The translations under genes and the position numbers were made by a program. This document shows positions 52,137 to 60,957 of a stretch of DNA of 64,000 bases, one piece after another (positions within the stretch are counted from its first letter, which is position 1; the number at the start of each line of letters is the position of its first letter). A model generated the notes under the pieces. It was not told where the DNA came from. It worked only from the letters and a program-made list of their open reading frames with translations, and made no database searches. This DNA comes from Glycocaulis albus (GTDB lineage: Bacteria; Pseudomonadota; Alphaproteobacteria; Caulobacterales; Maricaulaceae): the NCBI RefSeq assembly GCF_014639075.1, contig NZ_BMFS01000003.1, forward strand, positions 1-64,000, in the 5' to 3' direction.

Positions 52137-53223
52137 CCTCACGCGCCATCCGCATCAGCTTCCAGATGCCGAGCGTCAGGAGTGGCAGGACGAAGACGGC
52201 GATGATCGCGAAGGCCAGCAAGCGGTATCCATTGGCGATCAGCGCGATGAGGCCGAACCGGTCTGCGATAACCATGGCCGCGAGCAGCAATGCTGATGTG
52301 ATGACCAGGCGCGTGCGCACGCCAATGGGCTGCGGACGCACAGCCGAGATGCGTTCATTGACGGCATGCACGGCGCTGACGCTTGTTTCCACCAGCGCGA
52401 CGAAGACCATGAACTGGAACGCCATCTGGAAGACCGGAGAGCCGAGGCGCTCAAGGATATAGTTTGACGGGAGCGCCGCGCCGGAGATTTCCGGGTAGAA
52501 GGCAATCATGCAGGCGAAGAAGAGAAGCGCCGGCAGGGCGGCGAGCGGCCCTGCAAGGGCGCCTGCAATCACAGCATCCTTGCGGCTCGTCAGATGGCGC
52601 AGCATAGGCAGAATCACCACCGCGCCGACCACGTTATAGCCCGCATAGGTGATGCCGCCCGACACCCAGCCCGTGGCCGGAATGCCGGCATCAAGGCCGG
52701 CGAGGATATCCCCGCCAAATTGGGTGAAGCACATCACCACGAAGACGAGATAGACGAGATAAAGGAAGAGCGAGGCGTATTTGAACAGCCGCTCCACGCT
52801 TTCCTGACCCAGCGCGGTAAAGACAAGGATGGAGAGCGCCAGCGCGGCAGAGCCAACCAGGTTTGGCAGACCGAAGAGCGCTGCGCCGATCTCGCCTGCT
52901 GCCGCGCCGAAAACGGCCAGAATCAGGAACAGGAAGAGCAGGTAGGCGATCTCGAAAAGCGGCCAGAAGGGCCCGAGCAACGCCTTGAAGAAGGCGAGGT
53001 AATTGCCGCTGCGCGTGGCATGGGCAAAGACGAAGGTGAGCGCGCATACGCCGCTCCACAGCGCCGTGACCAGCGCCAGCCCCAGCAGTCCGCCCAGCGG
53101 GCCGGATGGCATGAAATATTCAACCAGCTCACGGCCCGTGGCGTAGCCGCCTCCAATCACCACCGCCTTGAAGGCGAGGCCCGGCAAGATCAGGCGTTGA
53201 AAGAGGCTTGGCGCCGCACTCAT
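52114..53223 (-). CDS. YkvI-family membrane transporter
   Basis: A 369-residue integral membrane protein with about ten hydrophobic helices and an N-terminal segment AFKAVVIGGGYATGRELVEY. That segment is characteristic of the YkvI group, which is distantly related to LeuT-fold amino acid transporters. The substrate is not known. It is the last gene of the TonB receptor-hydrolase-dgcA-dgcN operon and overlaps dgcN by four bases (ATGA), which points to uptake of an amino acid or small peptide used by that pathway, with D-glutamate a candidate. Confidence 0.82.
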   Translation of the reverse strand: MSAAPSLFQRLILPGLAFKAVVIGGGYATGRELVEYFMPSGPLGGLLGLALVTALWSGVCALTFVFAHATRSGNYLAFFKALLGPFWPLFEIAYLLFLFLILAVFGAAAGEIGAALFGLPNLVGSAALALSILVFTALGQESVERLFKYASLFLYLVYLVFVVMCFTQFGGDILAGLDAGIPATGWVSGGITYAGYNVVGAVVILPMLRHLTSRKDAVIAGALAGPLAALPALLFFACMIAFYPEISGAALPSNYILERLGSPVFQMAFQFMVFVALVETSVSAVHAVNERISAVRPQPIGVRTRLVITSALLLAAMVIADRFGLIALIANGYRLLAFAIIAVFVLPLLTLGIWKLMRMAREASGAPSS

Positions 53224-54260
53224 TGGGCAAGGGCTGCTTCGGGTTCCAGGCACGCCTCGACCAGCTGGTCAAAGGCTGCACCTCCCCGGATCGGATCGGC
53301 GCAGGGAAGGCCGGTGCGGCGGCTTTCCGCCTCTATCGCCCGGCGCGCCTCGTCGTCGGACAGCTTCGAGGTGTTCAGGCTGATCCCGCCAATGCGCACA
53401 TCCGGGTTCACACGGCGCGCATGCATCAGGTTGAGCTCTATCACCTCCTCTATCGACGGGATCGGGTAGAAGCCGTCAAGGCCGATGATCCGCTTGCGTC
53501 CGGCCTCATGGCAGACGACCAGCACGTCGGGCTGGCTGCCATGCAGCAGGCCCAGCGACACGCCGGCATAGGAGGGATGAAAGAGCGAACCCTGTCCTTC
53601 AATGATATCCCAGTGATCGGCGGGCGCATCGGGCGACAGCGCCTCGGCGGCGCCCGCGAGAAAATCGCTTACCACCGCATCCATCGGGACACCGCCGCCA
53701 GCGATGAGAATGCCGGTCTGGCCGGTTGCGCGGAAGGTCGCCCTGGCCCCGAGACGTGAGAATGCCTGGGTCAGCGCCAGCGCGGTGTATTTCTTGCCCA
53801 GCGCGCAATCGGTACCGACAGTCAGCAGACGTTTGCCCGTGCGCTTGCGGCCGGTGCCGAGCGGCAGGCCGGCAGGCGGCTTTCTGACATCGATGAGCTG
53901 GCGGCCCAGCCGGTCGGCCGCGCTTTTTAGCTCGGCAACACTGGCGAGGGGCATATGCATGCCGGAAATGATGTCGAGACCGGCCTCCATCGCTTCAAGC
54001 AGGGCGGGAATCCAGGCCGGGCGCAGAGCCCCGCCCATGGTTGCCGCACCGATCACGAGAGACCGGGCGCCTGCGCGCGCAGCCTCTGCCGGGGCCATTA
54101 CAGGCAGGCCCAGACGCAACGGATTTCCTGGCAAGGCCCACTCGGCCACACACTGGTCCGGCACCCAGTCCCGCAATCCGGCCGCCGTCTTCGCGTAGGA
54201 CAGGTCCGTGACATCGCCCAGGAACAGAAGATAGGGCCTTGGAAGGGTCAGAACGCTCAT
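53220..54260 (-). CDS. dgcN: D-glutamate N-acetyltransferase DgcN (DUF1611 family)
   Basis: In the DgcN-DgcA pathway known from marine Proteobacteria and haloarchaea, DgcN acetylates D-glutamate and DgcA racemises the product. The 346-residue DUF1611 protein has an N-terminal domain starting MSVLTLPRPYLLFLGD and a P-loop-like C-terminal domain with LTVGTDCALGKKYTALAL (about 152-169), followed by EGQGSLFHPSYAGVSLGLLH. The start at 54260 is shared with the dgcA stop (TGATG). The side-by-side dgcN-dgcA arrangement is the main support for the assignment. Confidence 0.88.
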   Translation of the reverse strand: MSVLTLPRPYLLFLGDVTDLSYAKTAAGLRDWVPDQCVAEWALPGNPLRLGLPVMAPAEAARAGARSLVIGAATMGGALRPAWIPALLEAMEAGLDIISGMHMPLASVAELKSAADRLGRQLIDVRKPPAGLPLGTGRKRTGKRLLTVGTDCALGKKYTALALTQAFSRLGARATFRATGQTGILIAGGGVPMDAVVSDFLAGAAEALSPDAPADHWDIIEGQGSLFHPSYAGVSLGLLHGSQPDVLVVCHEAGRKRIIGLDGFYPIPSIEEVIELNLMHARRVNPDVRIGGISLNTSKLSDDEARRAIEAESRRTGLPCADPIRGGAAFDQLVEACLEPEAALAQ

Positions 54261-55276
54261 CAGGCCGCTTTCCTTTCCGGCAAGCCCCACCCGCGCGGCG
54301 GGCATGCAAGATAGCCGTTTTGATAGATGGCCGCCGGATCCCGGTCGGCAGACAGATGCCACGGGCCATCCAGGTCCACGACATCACACAGCTGGCCCAC
54401 GATCGCAGCCGGGCCGCATGACAGCGATGTGCCGACCATGTTGCCAACCATGACGCCAAGCCCGTGCTCGCGCGCAAGACGCGCCATTTTCAGGCCTTCG
54501 GTCAGCCCTCCGGACTTATCAAGCTTGATATTGATTACGTCATATATGGCGGCCAGCCGGGGGATGTCCGCACTGGTTTGCGCGCTTTCATCCGCGGCCA
54601 GCGGAATGGGCGAGTTGAGTCCGGTCAGACTGTCATCGGCACCGATCCGGCAGGGCTGCTCCAGCAGGCTTACCTTTTCTTCGATCAGCGTTGGCAGCAG
54701 CGCCTCTGTCCCTGCCCGGTCGAATGCCTGATTGGCATCCACTCCGATCCAGACCCCTGGAGCCGCCGCCCGTACGGCGCGGACACGCCCGGCATCAAGG
54801 CCGTCACCGATGAGTTTCAGCTTGAGCGCCCTGACCTGCGTGAGGCCAGCCGCCTTGGCGCCCATGGCCTCGGGCGTATCGGCCCCCAGCGTGAAAGTGG
54901 TGAGCAGGTCGGACGGTTCGGACAAGCCTGCGAGCTTCCAGGCCGGCTGACCGGATTCCTGTGCTTCCAGGTCCCACAGCGCGCAATCCACGGCATTGCG
55001 TGCGCCGCCCGCTGGCAGAAGCGCCTGCAATTCCTCGCGGGTAATGCCTTGCTCAATCCTGGCCCGGACGGCCTCGATCTGGGCCAGCATGCTGGCTCCG
55101 GTCTCGGCGTGGTAATAAACGCCCGTCGCCTCACCCCGGCCCCGGTGACCTGCACGCGCAAGGGTGCAGACCACCAGATCCACCTTGTCCATCACATGTC
55201 CCGTGATGCGGAATGGCGTTTTCAGGCGGACCGGCTCGATCCCGGCCGACAGGGAAAGCGGCGTGGCAACTGACAT
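54260..55276 (-). CDS. dgcA: N-acetyl-D-glutamate racemase DgcA (enolase superfamily)
   Basis: A 338-residue enolase-superfamily enzyme of the dipeptide-epimerase/muconate-lactonizing subgroup. The capping domain begins SLSAGIEPVRLKTPFRI. The barrel carries the first catalytic lysine in ALKLKLIGDG (KxK, about 150-159), metal ligands in WIGVDANQAF (Asp), VSLLEQPC (Glu) and PLAADESAQTS (Asp/Glu), and the second catalytic lysine in NIKLDKSGG. As DgcA it would racemise N-acetyl-D-glutamate to the L form. A dipeptide (L-Ala-D/L-Glu) epimerase is the alternative, but the coupled dgcN favours DgcA. It lies 18 bp after the serine hydrolase gene. Confidence 0.87.
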   Translation of the reverse strand: MSVATPLSLSAGIEPVRLKTPFRITGHVMDKVDLVVCTLARAGHRGRGEATGVYYHAETGASMLAQIEAVRARIEQGITREELQALLPAGGARNAVDCALWDLEAQESGQPAWKLAGLSEPSDLLTTFTLGADTPEAMGAKAAGLTQVRALKLKLIGDGLDAGRVRAVRAAAPGVWIGVDANQAFDRAGTEALLPTLIEEKVSLLEQPCRIGADDSLTGLNSPIPLAADESAQTSADIPRLAAIYDVINIKLDKSGGLTEGLKMARLAREHGLGVMVGNMVGTSLSCGPAAIVGQLCDVVDLDGPWHLSADRDPAAIYQNGYLACPPRGWGLPERKAA

Positions 55277-55294
55277 GACTGGTAAGGCCCCTTC

Positions 55295-57292
55295 CTAGTA
55301 GGTCAGACCGAAGTTGAAGAAGCCGGCGGCGGCAACGAACCAGATCATCACCAGCGTGGAGGCCAGGAGCACGAGGCTCCACAGCTTCGCAAACCAGCTG
55401 GCAGCCCCGGTCCACACGACGAACACGTTCCACACGGCGACCAGCAGCGCCAGGAACGGCAGGACCGCCATGAACTGCATGAACATGAGTGCGCCATCCA
55501 GGCGGCCGTCCAGCCTGTTGAGTTCAGACATCATGTAGGTCATGAGGAACAGCCAGCCGCCAGCGTGCAGCAAGGGCAGAAGCGCGCCGACATTGGACAG
55601 CCTGTAGGCCATTGCCTGACGGCCGGACAGCGCGAACGGCTTCCCGAACCGCCAGCGGACAATGGCACGTACCGGCCAGAACAGCACGGTCAGCAGAAGC
55701 GCGGCAGCGGCAAATCCCGCCAGCGGCATGAGAAGCGCGCCATTGCGCCACCACTCAACAGGCGTGAACATCATGAAGGGCGCAAAGAAGGCGGCCGAGA
55801 ACATCTCCACCTCACCATCCTCGTTGATGCGCGCAGACAGGCGCTCGGCGCCATTCACCTGCTGCCAGACGAATGGCTCCACCTCACGAAAGCGCAAGGG
55901 CGTGCCGGCCGCGTCCGTCAGGATGGACAGGCTGATTTCATGGTCTTCATTCATCGACACGCTGGGCTGGCCAAGAAGGGCCGTCGCCGCCACGAAATTC
56001 TGGTGAGCGCGCCGGGAGATCACGTAATTGCCGACCAGCATGCGGCCATGTTCCTCGGCCGTATCGAGCGTGGGACGCTCCTCCTGCGACTCAGGCGGGA
56101 AGTAGCGGTCGGTGAACCCCTCGAACAGAGCCTGGCGGATGCGGCCCGGCGCCCCGCCGCGGCCGGAACTGTTCATGGAGATATACAGCCCGACACCGTG
56201 ATCGAGATAGAGGTGCAGGTTCGAGTGAAAGAGCGTCGTATCTCCGCCATGGCCGATGATGCGGTGGCCATTGCGGTTCTGTTCGTAGAAGCCGAGCAGC
56301 ATGGCATTGACGGCCGGAAGCTTGCGATCAGCCGTCGTGTGCATCTGCTCGGCCGTCTCCGGGGAGAGCAGCCCCTCACCGCTGTTAAGGTGGGCAATCA
56401 TGAAACGGCCCATGTCATGGCCGCTTGCTGACATCGAACCGGCCGGCGCTGGTGTCACGATCTCGAAGTCACGCCCTTCGCCATCCGAGCCACGCATATA
56501 ACCCGACGACATCAGGCCTTGCAGATGTTCGGGAAGAGGCTGACGCATGGAGGAATACTCCATACCGAGCGGCGCGAAGATGTGCTCGTCGACATAGTCG
56601 TCAAAGCTCTGGCCCGACACTTCTGCCACGATATGCCCGGCCAGCGCGGTACCGTAATTGGAGTAGGCGGGCACTTCCCCTGCAGGGTAAACAGCTGCGG
56701 GGATGTTGTTGCGCACATATTCGTCCAGCGGCTGAAGCCGCTCCGGATCTTCCATTATCAGGGCGCGCACCTGCTCACCCCAGCCGGGCGTGTGGGTGAG
56801 GAGGTGACGCATGGTGATCGGGCGTTCAACGCCGGTCACCTCGAAGTCGAGATAGGTGTTGATGTCAGCATCAAGATCGATCAGCCCGTCCTCGACCAGC
56901 TGCATGACGGCGGTCCAGGTTATCAGCTTGGAGATCGAGCCGGGGCGGAAGAGCGTGGTTTCGGGATCGATGAGCGCGCCCGTTTCGACATCGGCATAGC
57001 CATAGCCGCGCGAGAGCAGGATCTCTCCATCGGCCACCACGGTGATGATAGCCCCGGCTATGTCACCCTGCGCGAGCGCGTATGGCATGAAGCCATCGAG
57101 CCAGGTTTCCAGGTCAGCCGGATCGATGACACCGGATGTGGCTGCAGGAACCGCTTCCTGTCCGGGAAGCTCGGGCAGTTCCACCTGCTCGTCTTCGCGC
57201 GGATCGACATCCGGCACCTGGGCGCCGGCAGCGGCCAGACCGAGGCTGGACAGCAGCGCAGCGAGCGCGCCCCGCATCGCGTACTTCATCAT
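55295..57292 (-). CDS. Beta-lactamase/D-aminopeptidase-family serine hydrolase with C-terminal membrane domain
   Basis: A 665-residue exported serine hydrolase. A signal peptide (to about residue 24) precedes a class C beta-lactamase-fold domain with S119-I-S-K122 in FRPGSISKLI, Y210-S-N212 in PAYSNYGTAL, and HGGD in IIGHGGDTTLFHSN. After about residue 480 come a small beta domain and four hydrophobic helices (from PVEWWRNGALLMPLAGFAAA to the end), which anchor the enzyme in the inner membrane facing the periplasm. Its place between a TonB receptor and dgcA suggests it acts on D-amino-acid-containing peptides; esterase activity is possible instead. GGAAGG lies about 9 bases upstream. Confidence 0.82.
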   Translation of the reverse strand: MMKYAMRGALAALLSSLGLAAAGAQVPDVDPREDEQVELPELPGQEAVPAATSGVIDPADLETWLDGFMPYALAQGDIAGAIITVVADGEILLSRGYGYADVETGALIDPETTLFRPGSISKLITWTAVMQLVEDGLIDLDADINTYLDFEVTGVERPITMRHLLTHTPGWGEQVRALIMEDPERLQPLDEYVRNNIPAAVYPAGEVPAYSNYGTALAGHIVAEVSGQSFDDYVDEHIFAPLGMEYSSMRQPLPEHLQGLMSSGYMRGSDGEGRDFEIVTPAPAGSMSASGHDMGRFMIAHLNSGEGLLSPETAEQMHTTADRKLPAVNAMLLGFYEQNRNGHRIIGHGGDTTLFHSNLHLYLDHGVGLYISMNSSGRGGAPGRIRQALFEGFTDRYFPPESQEERPTLDTAEEHGRMLVGNYVISRRAHQNFVAATALLGQPSVSMNEDHEISLSILTDAAGTPLRFREVEPFVWQQVNGAERLSARINEDGEVEMFSAAFFAPFMMFTPVEWWRNGALLMPLAGFAAAALLLTVLFWPVRAIVRWRFGKPFALSGRQAMAYRLSNVGALLPLLHAGGWLFLMTYMMSELNRLDGRLDGALMFMQFMAVLPFLALLVAVWNVFVVWTGAASWFAKLWSLVLLASTLVMIWFVAAAGFFNFGLTY

Positions 57293-57314
57293 CGTGTTTC
57301 CTTCCCGCCTGGAT

Positions 57315-59525
57315 CTAGCGGCTGACACTCAGCACAAGGCCGACTGTACGCGGCTGGAGAAGCGTGCCCATTACGAACACCGGCACACCCAGCGCATTGG
57401 TCATGCGCGTGCCGCTGACATAGACATCCTCGTCGGTCAGATTGCGCGCGTAACCACGCAGAGACCAAGTCCCGTTGGTGATCTCGGCATTAAGATCGAC
57501 GGAATGGTAGCTGTCCAGCACCATGTAGGTGGCGCTGGCCGGATAGGAGACATTGCGGTCGCCGACCCAGCGCACCCCGCCGCCCACACGGGCATCCCAG
57601 CCATTCTGCAGCGCCCAGTCATAGTCGGCCGTCACCGAGTAATTGTAACGTGGAACACCGGGCAGACGATCACCGTTCACGCCGGAGAGGTCGGGAGCGT
57701 CGGCGGTCAGCTCCGCATCGGTCAGGCCGGCGTTGAAGCCGAGGCGTAGCCCGTCCGTAGGAGCCACGACCGCCTGAAACTCGATACCGCGTGACCGGGC
57801 CGTATCGCCATTGATCAGACCACCAACACCGCCAATAACGCTGCTGAGCTGGATATCCTCCCACTCGATCCAGTAGGCCGTCGCCTCGATAAGCGCGCGT
57901 CCATCCCAGAAGTCGGATTTGACGCCCACTTCATAGTTGACCAGCCGGTCAGCATCGACCTGTGGCGGCATGCCCAGAAGGGCCACGTTGGGGCCACCCG
58001 GCCGATAGCCGCTGGCGATCCGGCCATAAAGCATGGTCTGGTCGGTGACGTCATAGGTCGCGTTCAACATGTAGGTGAATACGTCTTCCGATGACTCACC
58101 GGTGAAGTTGGTGGCTCCGCCCACCAGTGCACCATCAGATATCTGGGCAAAATCCTGCTCGTTGCGAGCAAGCCTTCCCCCAAACCCGACCATCAGCCGG
58201 TCGGTCAGATCGAAGCTGGCGTTTCCGAATACCGCATACTCTTCATAAGACGACGGAAGACTGACCACAGCTGCAGGGTGAAGCCCGGGAATGATTACCC
58301 CCGCCATGTCGGTGGCCGACACAAACTGCCGGTTTTCACTTTCCTCGTTGGTGTAGAAGGCACCGATCAGCCACTGCCAACGGCCGTCGCCAGCCGATGT
58401 GAGGCGGAATTCTTGTGTGTATTTCTCAAGATCAAGGAACAGGTTGAACTCCGACAGGCCTTCTGGCACCGCCCCGCCCGTCAGAAGCGGGAAAATGGTA
58501 CCGAAAATCCGCGACGCGTCGGTGTCCTGCCGGTTTTGCGTATTCGAGAAACTGGTGATCGATGTGAGACCGGCAAAGCCGAGATCCCAGTTCAGCCGCG
58601 CGGCATAATAGCGCTCACGCTTCGCGAACGGTTCAGCAATGATATTGCGGGTCGTGCGCGGACCGCTAATCGTCTCAAGGGTTACCGGATCCAGGTAAAC
58701 CTGCCCATTATTGGCAGAGTCGATGTCCTGAAACATCGCCGACAGGTTGATTGTGAAATTGGCTGAAGGCTCCAGGAAGAGCGCGACCCTCCCGCCGGTC
58801 TGCGTCAGCTCATTTTGATCATTCTCACCAGTAAAAGTGTTGTCGACATAGCCTGGCGTCTCACGCGTGAATAGGCTGGCGCTGAACGCCGCATTGTCGG
58901 CCAGCGGCACGTTCACCCGTCCGCGCGCGCCATAGCCCAGCGAGCCGGCATCGGCCACGGAGAACAGCTCGCCAGCCATCTGCACGGAAAGGCCGGAGGG
59001 ATCGGGAGTGCGCGTGACATAGCGCAAAAGGCCGCCCATGGCGCTGGCTCCATAAAGCGTGCCTTGCGGACCACGCAGGATTTCCACTCGCTCAATATCA
59101 TTGGGAAACAGATCAAGCGCGAAGGCGGGTGAGCGCGAATAATTCGAGCTGCCTCCCAGCGGCGAGTCGTCAATATGCGTACTGACAGTCGCCCCGGCCC
59201 CGATCGGAGCAATACCGCGCAGCGTTATCGATGTCTGACCAGGACTGCCGCCACTGCCGATATTCACGCCGGGAACATAGGCCGCAAAATCCACCAGCGA
59301 ACCTGCACCGGAGTTGATGAGCCGCTCGCCCGAGACCACGCTGATCGACACCGGAATGTCGGTGATCGCTTCCTCACGCTTTTGCGCGGTAACGATGATG
59401 ATGTCACGCACCTGCGAGGTGGCGACGGCTTCGTCCTCAGATGCGTCCTGGAAAGCGAGTGCCGGTGCGCAGATGGCCATGGCAGCCGTGCCCAGAAGCC
59501 CCGCACGAAGTGAATTCCTGATCAT
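57315..59525 (-). CDS. TonB-dependent outer membrane receptor
   Basis: A 736-residue receptor with a signal peptide (MIRNSLRAGLLGTAAMAICA...), a plug domain (about 35-165: VTAQKREEAITDIPVSISVV, TLRGIAPIGAG, VEILRGPQGTLYGASAMGG) and a 22-strand beta-barrel ending in aromatic-polar alternation (TVGLVLSVSR). The IIVTAQKREE start is the TonB-box region usual in Caulobacterales and sphingomonads. First gene of the five-gene operon toward the DgcN/DgcA enzymes, so it probably imports peptidoglycan- or D-amino-acid-derived peptides; the ligand is inferred from context only. GGGGAG lies 8 bases before the start. Confidence 0.92.
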   Translation of the reverse strand: MIRNSLRAGLLGTAAMAICAPALAFQDASEDEAVATSQVRDIIIVTAQKREEAITDIPVSISVVSGERLINSGAGSLVDFAAYVPGVNIGSGGSPGQTSITLRGIAPIGAGATVSTHIDDSPLGGSSNYSRSPAFALDLFPNDIERVEILRGPQGTLYGASAMGGLLRYVTRTPDPSGLSVQMAGELFSVADAGSLGYGARGRVNVPLADNAAFSASLFTRETPGYVDNTFTGENDQNELTQTGGRVALFLEPSANFTINLSAMFQDIDSANNGQVYLDPVTLETISGPRTTRNIIAEPFAKRERYYAARLNWDLGFAGLTSITSFSNTQNRQDTDASRIFGTIFPLLTGGAVPEGLSEFNLFLDLEKYTQEFRLTSAGDGRWQWLIGAFYTNEESENRQFVSATDMAGVIIPGLHPAAVVSLPSSYEEYAVFGNASFDLTDRLMVGFGGRLARNEQDFAQISDGALVGGATNFTGESSEDVFTYMLNATYDVTDQTMLYGRIASGYRPGGPNVALLGMPPQVDADRLVNYEVGVKSDFWDGRALIEATAYWIEWEDIQLSSVIGGVGGLINGDTARSRGIEFQAVVAPTDGLRLGFNAGLTDAELTADAPDLSGVNGDRLPGVPRYNYSVTADYDWALQNGWDARVGGGVRWVGDRNVSYPASATYMVLDSYHSVDLNAEITNGTWSLRGYARNLTDEDVYVSGTRMTNALGVPVFVMGTLLQPRTVGLVLSVSR

Positions 59526-59836
59526 GATATATTCTCCCCTCCTGAACTTTGCGTTCATGGTTGCGCCCTGACAGGATGACTGCCGCAGAATCGGCGTGCG
59601 GCGGCTATCAGATCAGGTCTGTGTATCCAAAGTCGGTCCCGATAGGAGAATTGTCAACGAAATTTTCTGATCAGGACATTTATACTCTGCCTGTGGCGTT
59701 GGCCCTGTGTCATCCGGGCCTTGTCTCCCATGGCACAACGCCTTTGACAGGACATTTGCAAGTCCCGGATGGAAATCGGTTTTCCGAACCGGCGTGTTCT
59801 GGTTATTTTGGGAATCAGATCAATCAGGGGCCCGCA
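59526..59836. promoter_or_regulatory. Divergent control region between the TonB operon and the XRE-cupin gene
   Basis: 311 bp without a gene. It holds GAGAATTG (59651-59658 area) and AATTTTCTGATCAGGAC (59663-59679 area), related to the palindrome in front of the exported D-aminoacylase. Further CAGATCA pieces lie near 59609 and 59817. I could not identify a firm -35/-10 pair. Confidence 0.4.
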
Positions 59837-60481
59837 ATGAACAATTCTGCCGCCGACACCCACACGACACTCGGTCAGGTCGTGCGCGCCATACGGCAGC
59901 GTAATGGCTGGACCCTGAAAGAGATGAGCGAGCGCTCCGGCATCCCGCTATCCACCTTGTCAAAGATCGAGCATGACCGGCTGACCCTGACCTATGACAA
60001 GCTATTGCAGCTCAGCCAGCGGCTGAACATCCCGCTGTCGGACCTGTTCAGCGTGCCGGCTCAGGAAAGCGCGCCGGCCACCGCCGGACCGGTGACCGGG
60101 CGCCGCGCGAAGGGCACGCTGGACACCGGCATGCGCGTGGAGACGGACAATTACGACTATTTCTATCTGTGCACCGAGCTGCGCAAGAAAAGCATGATCC
60201 CCATCTTCACCAAGGTACGCGCCCGCTCGGTGGAGGAGTTCGGCGAGCTGATCCGCCATGGCGGGGAAGAGTTCATCTTCGTGCTTGAAGGCCGCGTGGA
60301 GGTGCATACCGAATTCTATGATCCGGTCGTGCTGGAGAAATGGGAATCCTTCTATCTCGACAGCTCGATGGGCCACGCCTACCTGGTCGGCGAAGGATGC
60401 GACGAGGCGCTGATCGTGGGCGTGTGCGGCGGGGATGAACGCATCGACGTGGAAAGCCTTGTCCATATCGGCGCGAAATAG
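59837..60481 (+). CDS. XRE-family regulator with cupin domain
   Basis: A 214-residue transcription regulator. The N-terminal helix-turn-helix is at about 10-65 (LGQVVRAIRQRNGWTLKEMS and SGIPLSTLSKIEHDRLTLTY), and a C-terminal cupin at about 110-205 (HGGEEFIFVLEGRVEVHTEF and LDSSMGHAYLVG) should bind the effector. Such regulators usually control adjacent catabolic genes. It diverges from the TonB-hydrolase-dgcA-dgcN-ykvI operon, so it is the likely regulator of D-amino-acid uptake and breakdown here. The start at 59837 is chosen because the helix-turn-helix begins ten residues later and the longer frame is not protein-like. Confidence 0.85.
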   Translation: MNNSAADTHTTLGQVVRAIRQRNGWTLKEMSERSGIPLSTLSKIEHDRLTLTYDKLLQLSQRLNIPLSDLFSVPAQESAPATAGPVTGRRAKGTLDTGMRVETDNYDYFYLCTELRKKSMIPIFTKVRARSVEEFGELIRHGGEEFIFVLEGRVEVHTEFYDPVVLEKWESFYLDSSMGHAYLVGEGCDEALIVGVCGGDERIDVESLVHIGAK

Positions 60482-60553
60482 ACAGGGTGCGGGCGTCACC
60501 CGTGCCATAGGTACAATCCGTTACCTATGTCCCGGGGCCGTACAAGCAGTACG

Positions 60554-60643
<90 letters not shown>

Positions 60644-60957
60644 GCGAAGCGGCGGAAACTAGCGGCAAGCCTCGCGCCCTGCAAGCGGGGAATGTGCATG
60701 AAAAGCGGCTGGCAAAAAGGGGCGGCGGCGGCCCGGTGGGGATCACCGGCGAGCCCTGCTCATGAAGGCGCTGCAGCACGCGCGCGATTGACTCAAGGGC
60801 GCTCATAGGTGTAAGTGCGCGCCTCTGTTGCCCGCCTCAGGCCTTGAGTGCGGGCGCTTTGTTTTGACAACGCCATCTTGCAAAGAAGCTGGCGAAGAAA
60901 AAGGGCAAGGCTTCCAAAGGGTTTGGGAGATCTGGCCGTAGAAAAGGTGATCAAGAG
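60644..60957. other. Intergenic region before rplU
   Basis: 314 bp without a gene. TTGACT at 60788-60793 followed by TAAGTG at 60812 is a weak promoter candidate. A GC hairpin (GCCCGC 60830-60835 with GCGGGC 60850-60855, inner TCA/TGA pairs) is followed by GCTTTGTTTT and may be a terminator or a leader structure ahead of rplU. Nothing else stands out. Confidence 0.45.
60830..60865 (+). terminator. Possible terminator or leader hairpin upstream of rplU
   Basis: A 6-bp GC stem plus three inner pairs, then TTTGTTTT. It lies about 93 bp before the rplU start. If the promoter is upstream of it, it could be an attenuator for ribosomal protein control; otherwise it ends upstream transcription. Confidence 0.4.
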
